From Alphaproteobacteria bacterium (GTDB lineage: Bacteria; Pseudomonadota; Alphaproteobacteria; Rickettsiales; RI-342), in the NCBI GenBank assembly GCA_020851915.1, contig JADZBT010000188.1, positions 1 to 8,229 on the forward strand: DNA of 8,229 bases, in the 5' to 3' direction. The notes under the pieces are model-generated. The model was given only the letters and a program-made list of their open reading frames with translations. It was not told the DNA's origin and ran no database searches. The position numbers were made by a program, and so were the translations under genes. Shown here piece by piece: positions 6,281-8,229 of this stretch. Numbering within the stretch: the stretch's first letter is position 1; each line of letters opens with the position of its first letter.

Positions 6281-7140
6281 GGCCAGCGCCGATGCACCCA
6301 GAACCACTGTTCCGGGAATTCGCGTATCCAGCCTTCCAGCACGCTGTTGATCTTCAGCATGGCGTTATGTACGTCGCGCGCGTGGTCATCGGTATGCAGG
6401 AACTGCAGCGGCGCGTAGACCGTCGCCTTGAAGTGTGTACCGTTCTCACGCACCACGCGCATCGGCACGATGGGAATACCGAGCTTGAAGGCGAATTCCG
6501 CTACCGCCGGCGCGGTCATGGCGTCGCGCCCGAAGAAGGGCACGGGGATGCCGTCATTCATCTTCTGATCGACGAGGAATCCCACCACTTCACCGCGCTT
6601 CAGCGCGCGCACGATGCCGATGGCGTCGCTCGTGCCCTTGGCGTATTGCGCGGTGGCCGTGCGCCCCCGCAGATAGCAGATCATGCTATCGACCCACGGG
6701 TTATTCGCCGCGCGATAGACCACACCCATCGGCAGGCCGTATTCCTTCAGGATGCGCGGCGACAGCTCCCAGTTTCCGAAATGGCCGGAGATAAAGATCG
6801 CGCCCTTGCCGCTGGCTTTCAGCGCCTCGATATGCTCCGTGCCTTCGACCGCGATATGTGGCCAGACCGCGCGTCCCGCCAGATGCGGATACTCCGCTGC
6901 GATGCGGCCAAAATGCTCCCACATGCCCGTGACGATGGCAGCGCTCTTCTCGCGGGCGATGTCAGGAAACACGTTGCTGAGGTTATCATATGCCACCCCG
7001 CTCACGCGCAAGTGCGGCCCGACGGCGCGCGCAAGCGTGCCACCCAGCGCGGAAGCCGCGTCGAGCGGCAGCAGTCGGAACAGCAGGAACAGGGCTCCCG
7101 CCGCAAACGCCTCCAGCGCGTGTTTCATCCGTTCCATCAT
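6271..7140 (-). CDS. Lipid A late acyltransferase, LpxL/HtrB family
   Basis: The family transfers a secondary acyl chain from acyl-ACP to Kdo-bearing lipid A precursors at the inner face of the inner membrane. The 289-residue protein has one N-terminal hydrophobic segment (about 8-24) as membrane anchor, then the lysophospholipid-acyltransferase-like fold. The catalytic HX4E motif is intact as H120-FGNW-E125 (ISGHFGNWE). Other family landmarks are YRAANNPWVD (142-151), the G-FLVDQ strand with D191-Q192, VPFFGRDAMTA (200-210) and a C-terminal PEQWFWVHRRW (276-286). It is slightly shorter than E. coli LpxL. Sequence alone does not tell LpxL from LpxM or the chain length used, so no symbol is given. 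The first ATG overlaps the lpxK stop by 4 nt; M2 and M5 are also possible starts because no clear ribosome site is seen. It is last in the waaA-lpxK-acyltransferase block. Confidence 0.93.
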   Translation of the reverse strand: MMERMKHALEAFAAGALFLLFRLLPLDAASALGGTLARAVGPHLRVSGVAYDNLSNVFPDIAREKSAAIVTGMWEHFGRIAAEYPHLAGRAVWPHIAVEGTEHIEALKASGKGAIFISGHFGNWELSPRILKEYGLPMGVVYRAANNPWVDSMICYLRGRTATAQYAKGTSDAIGIVRALKRGEVVGFLVDQKMNDGIPVPFFGRDAMTAPAVAEFAFKLGIPIVPMRVVRENGTHFKATVYAPLQFLHTDDHARDVHNAMLKINSVLEGWIREFPEQWFWVHRRWPKE

Positions 7141-8153
7141 GCTGAGAACACCAGTGCAGCCAGTTGTGTTTCATCGAGGAAATGCAGTTGTGCATGTACC
7201 ACCTGCACCTTGTCCTGATAATAGGCAGGCACGCGCACGAAATCCTTGGCCGTGGTCACCAGCTGCGCGTTGGCACGCTCGGCGTGGCGCATCAGCCGAT
7301 CCATTTCCTCGCGCGTGAAATAATGATGGTCGGCGAACGGCTCGCTGCCCACCAGTTCCACATCCATGGCCTTCAGCATGTCGAAGAATTTTTGGGGGCG
7401 GCCGATACCCGCGAACGCGATCACGCGCTTGCCCATGAATGCCCCGTTCTTCTCCGCGACGGGGCGCATCTCGGCGCGAATGATCGGTAGACTCTCCGGC
7501 AGGCGCTTGGCGAGGCCGGTGTCATCGCGACCAATGATGACCGCCACCGTCGCACGCGCGATGCCTTCGTCAAACGGCTCGCGCAACGGCCCGGCGGGGA
7601 TCACTTCGCCATTGCCGATGCCAACGCCGCCGTCGAACACCAGCATCGCAGTATCCTTAGAGAGCGACGGGTTCTGGAATCCATCGTCCATAATGATGGC
7701 GCGCGCGCCATCTTCGATCGCCGCACGCGCACCCGCCACGCGGTCATGCGACACCCAGGTGGGCGACACCTGCGCCAGCAACAACGGCTCGTCGCCGACG
7801 TCGCGCGCACGATGCAATCGCGCATTCACTTTCACCGGGCCCGTGAGTTTTCCGCCGTAGCCGCGCGTGAGGTACGCGAACGGGATACCACGCGCCTTGG
7901 CCATCTCTCCCAATGCAAGCGCGACGGGCGTTTTTCCCGCACCGCCCATCACGAGGTTGCCGATGCACACCACCGGTACATCGAGCGCGACGGGCGCGGG
8001 CTGGCGCTTCAGGTATTGTGCGCGCCCCCAGAGATAGACGCGCGATAGTTGTTTCAGAGAACCGGCGCGTGCGCGCTGCGCGCGCTCCTTCCAGAATCCC
8101 GACCGCTTCCATTCGGGCGGTATCTTCTGCCACAGGGCTTTCAGTTTTTCCAT
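7137..8153 (-). CDS. lpxK: Tetraacyldisaccharide 4'-kinase LpxK
   Basis: LpxK phosphorylates the 4' position of the lipid A disaccharide to give lipid IVA, at the cytoplasmic face of the inner membrane. The 338 residues match the family. The Walker A loop is G-GAGKT (GNLVMGGAGKTP, 65-76). RGYGGK follows (98-103), then GDEPLLLA (120-127), the acidic DDGFQ motif (156-160), GPLREP (188-193), AGIGRPQKFF (248-257), DHHYFT (275-280) and TTAKD (300-304). A basic, amphipathic N-terminus (about 1-50) fits the membrane-anchoring helix of the family. ATG at 8153 lies 3 nt after the upstream waaA stop. The 3' end overlaps the acyltransferase by ATGA, so the set is probably one operon with coupled translation. 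Confidence 0.97.
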   Translation of the reverse strand: MEKLKALWQKIPPEWKRSGFWKERAQRARAGSLKQLSRVYLWGRAQYLKRQPAPVALDVPVVCIGNLVMGGAGKTPVALALGEMAKARGIPFAYLTRGYGGKLTGPVKVNARLHRARDVGDEPLLLAQVSPTWVSHDRVAGARAAIEDGARAIIMDDGFQNPSLSKDTAMLVFDGGVGIGNGEVIPAGPLREPFDEGIARATVAVIIGRDDTGLAKRLPESLPIIRAEMRPVAEKNGAFMGKRVIAFAGIGRPQKFFDMLKAMDVELVGSEPFADHHYFTREEMDRLMRHAERANAQLVTTAKDFVRVPAYYQDKVQVVHAQLHFLDETQLAALVFSA

Positions 8154-8156
8154 GTC

Positions 8157-8229
8157 TTAAGCGACCTCCGTAAACAGGGGGGCCAGCGCGGTCAACACTG
8201 CGTCCGTCACGCCCCGGGCGCTTTCTGCC
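8157..8229 (-). CDS. waaA: Probable C-terminus of Kdo transferase WaaA (KdtA), rest outside window
   Basis: Reading from the right edge on the minus strand, one frame stays open and ends at TAA (8159-8157), giving 23 residues that end in TDAVLTALAPLFTEVA. The helical, alanine-rich tail resembles the end of WaaA, the enzyme that adds Kdo to lipid IVA, and waaA directly upstream of lpxK is a common alphaproteobacterial order. The 3-nt gap to lpxK is consistent with an operon. The fragment is too short for identification by sequence alone; the call rests mainly on gene order. Confidence 0.55.
   Translation of the reverse strand, partial: AESARGVTDAVLTALAPLFTEVA
8165..8169 (-). promoter_or_regulatory. 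Ribosome binding site for lpxK
   Basis: GGAGG on the minus strand lies inside the last codons of the upstream gene, 11 nt before the lpxK ATG. The match is strong but the spacing is a little long. It supports ATG 8153 and coupling to the upstream reading frame. Confidence 0.55.

Noticed and set aside
6292..7218. 308-codon plus-strand reading frame opposite the lpxL-family gene
   Set aside because: It is antisense to an intact acyltransferase with its HX4E motif, and its product shows no family features.

Overview
The window is a GC-rich, densely packed stretch of a Gram-negative chromosome. The gene content points to an alphaproteobacterium. It has a PstA with a long N-terminal extension, a PstC with the extra N-terminal membrane segments common in that class, a COQ7-type ubiquinone hydroxylase behind dsbB, purD divergent from xseA, and a waaA-lpxK lipid A/Kdo gene pair. 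This is family-level recognition by eye, with no database search, and I cannot name a genus. I see no mobile element, CRISPR array, tRNA or rRNA, and no sign of recent transfer.

Layout from left to right. Positions 1-2244 (minus strand) hold pstC followed by pstA, the two membrane subunits of the phosphate ABC transporter. They overlap by 8 nt, and pstA runs off the left edge. Positions 2245-2380 are the one notable intergenic gap; it carries a possible pstC promoter and a perfect 14-bp inverted repeat. Positions 2381-4752 (minus strand) are a tight set read purD, then dsbB, then coq7: purine synthesis, periplasmic disulfide formation and ubiquinone synthesis. A 93-bp gap separates purD from the divergent xseA (4846-6270, plus strand), the large subunit of exonuclease VII. 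xseA meets the next minus-strand block tail to tail with no spacer. Positions 6271-8229 (minus strand) read waaA (only its last 23 codons), lpxK and lpxL. This is a lipid A/Kdo block with a 3-nt gap and then a 4-nt overlap.

Functionally, the right-hand block makes the lipid A/Kdo core of the outer membrane by Kdo transfer, 4'-phosphorylation and late acylation. The dsbB-coq7 pair joins a quinone-reducing enzyme to a quinone-making enzyme. The pst genes take up phosphate. All of it is core metabolism. I found no convincing new biological system. The best leads for a second look are the inverted repeat between coq7 and pstC, the palindrome across the abutting xseA/lpxL stop codons, and the absence of pstS directly upstream of pstC.
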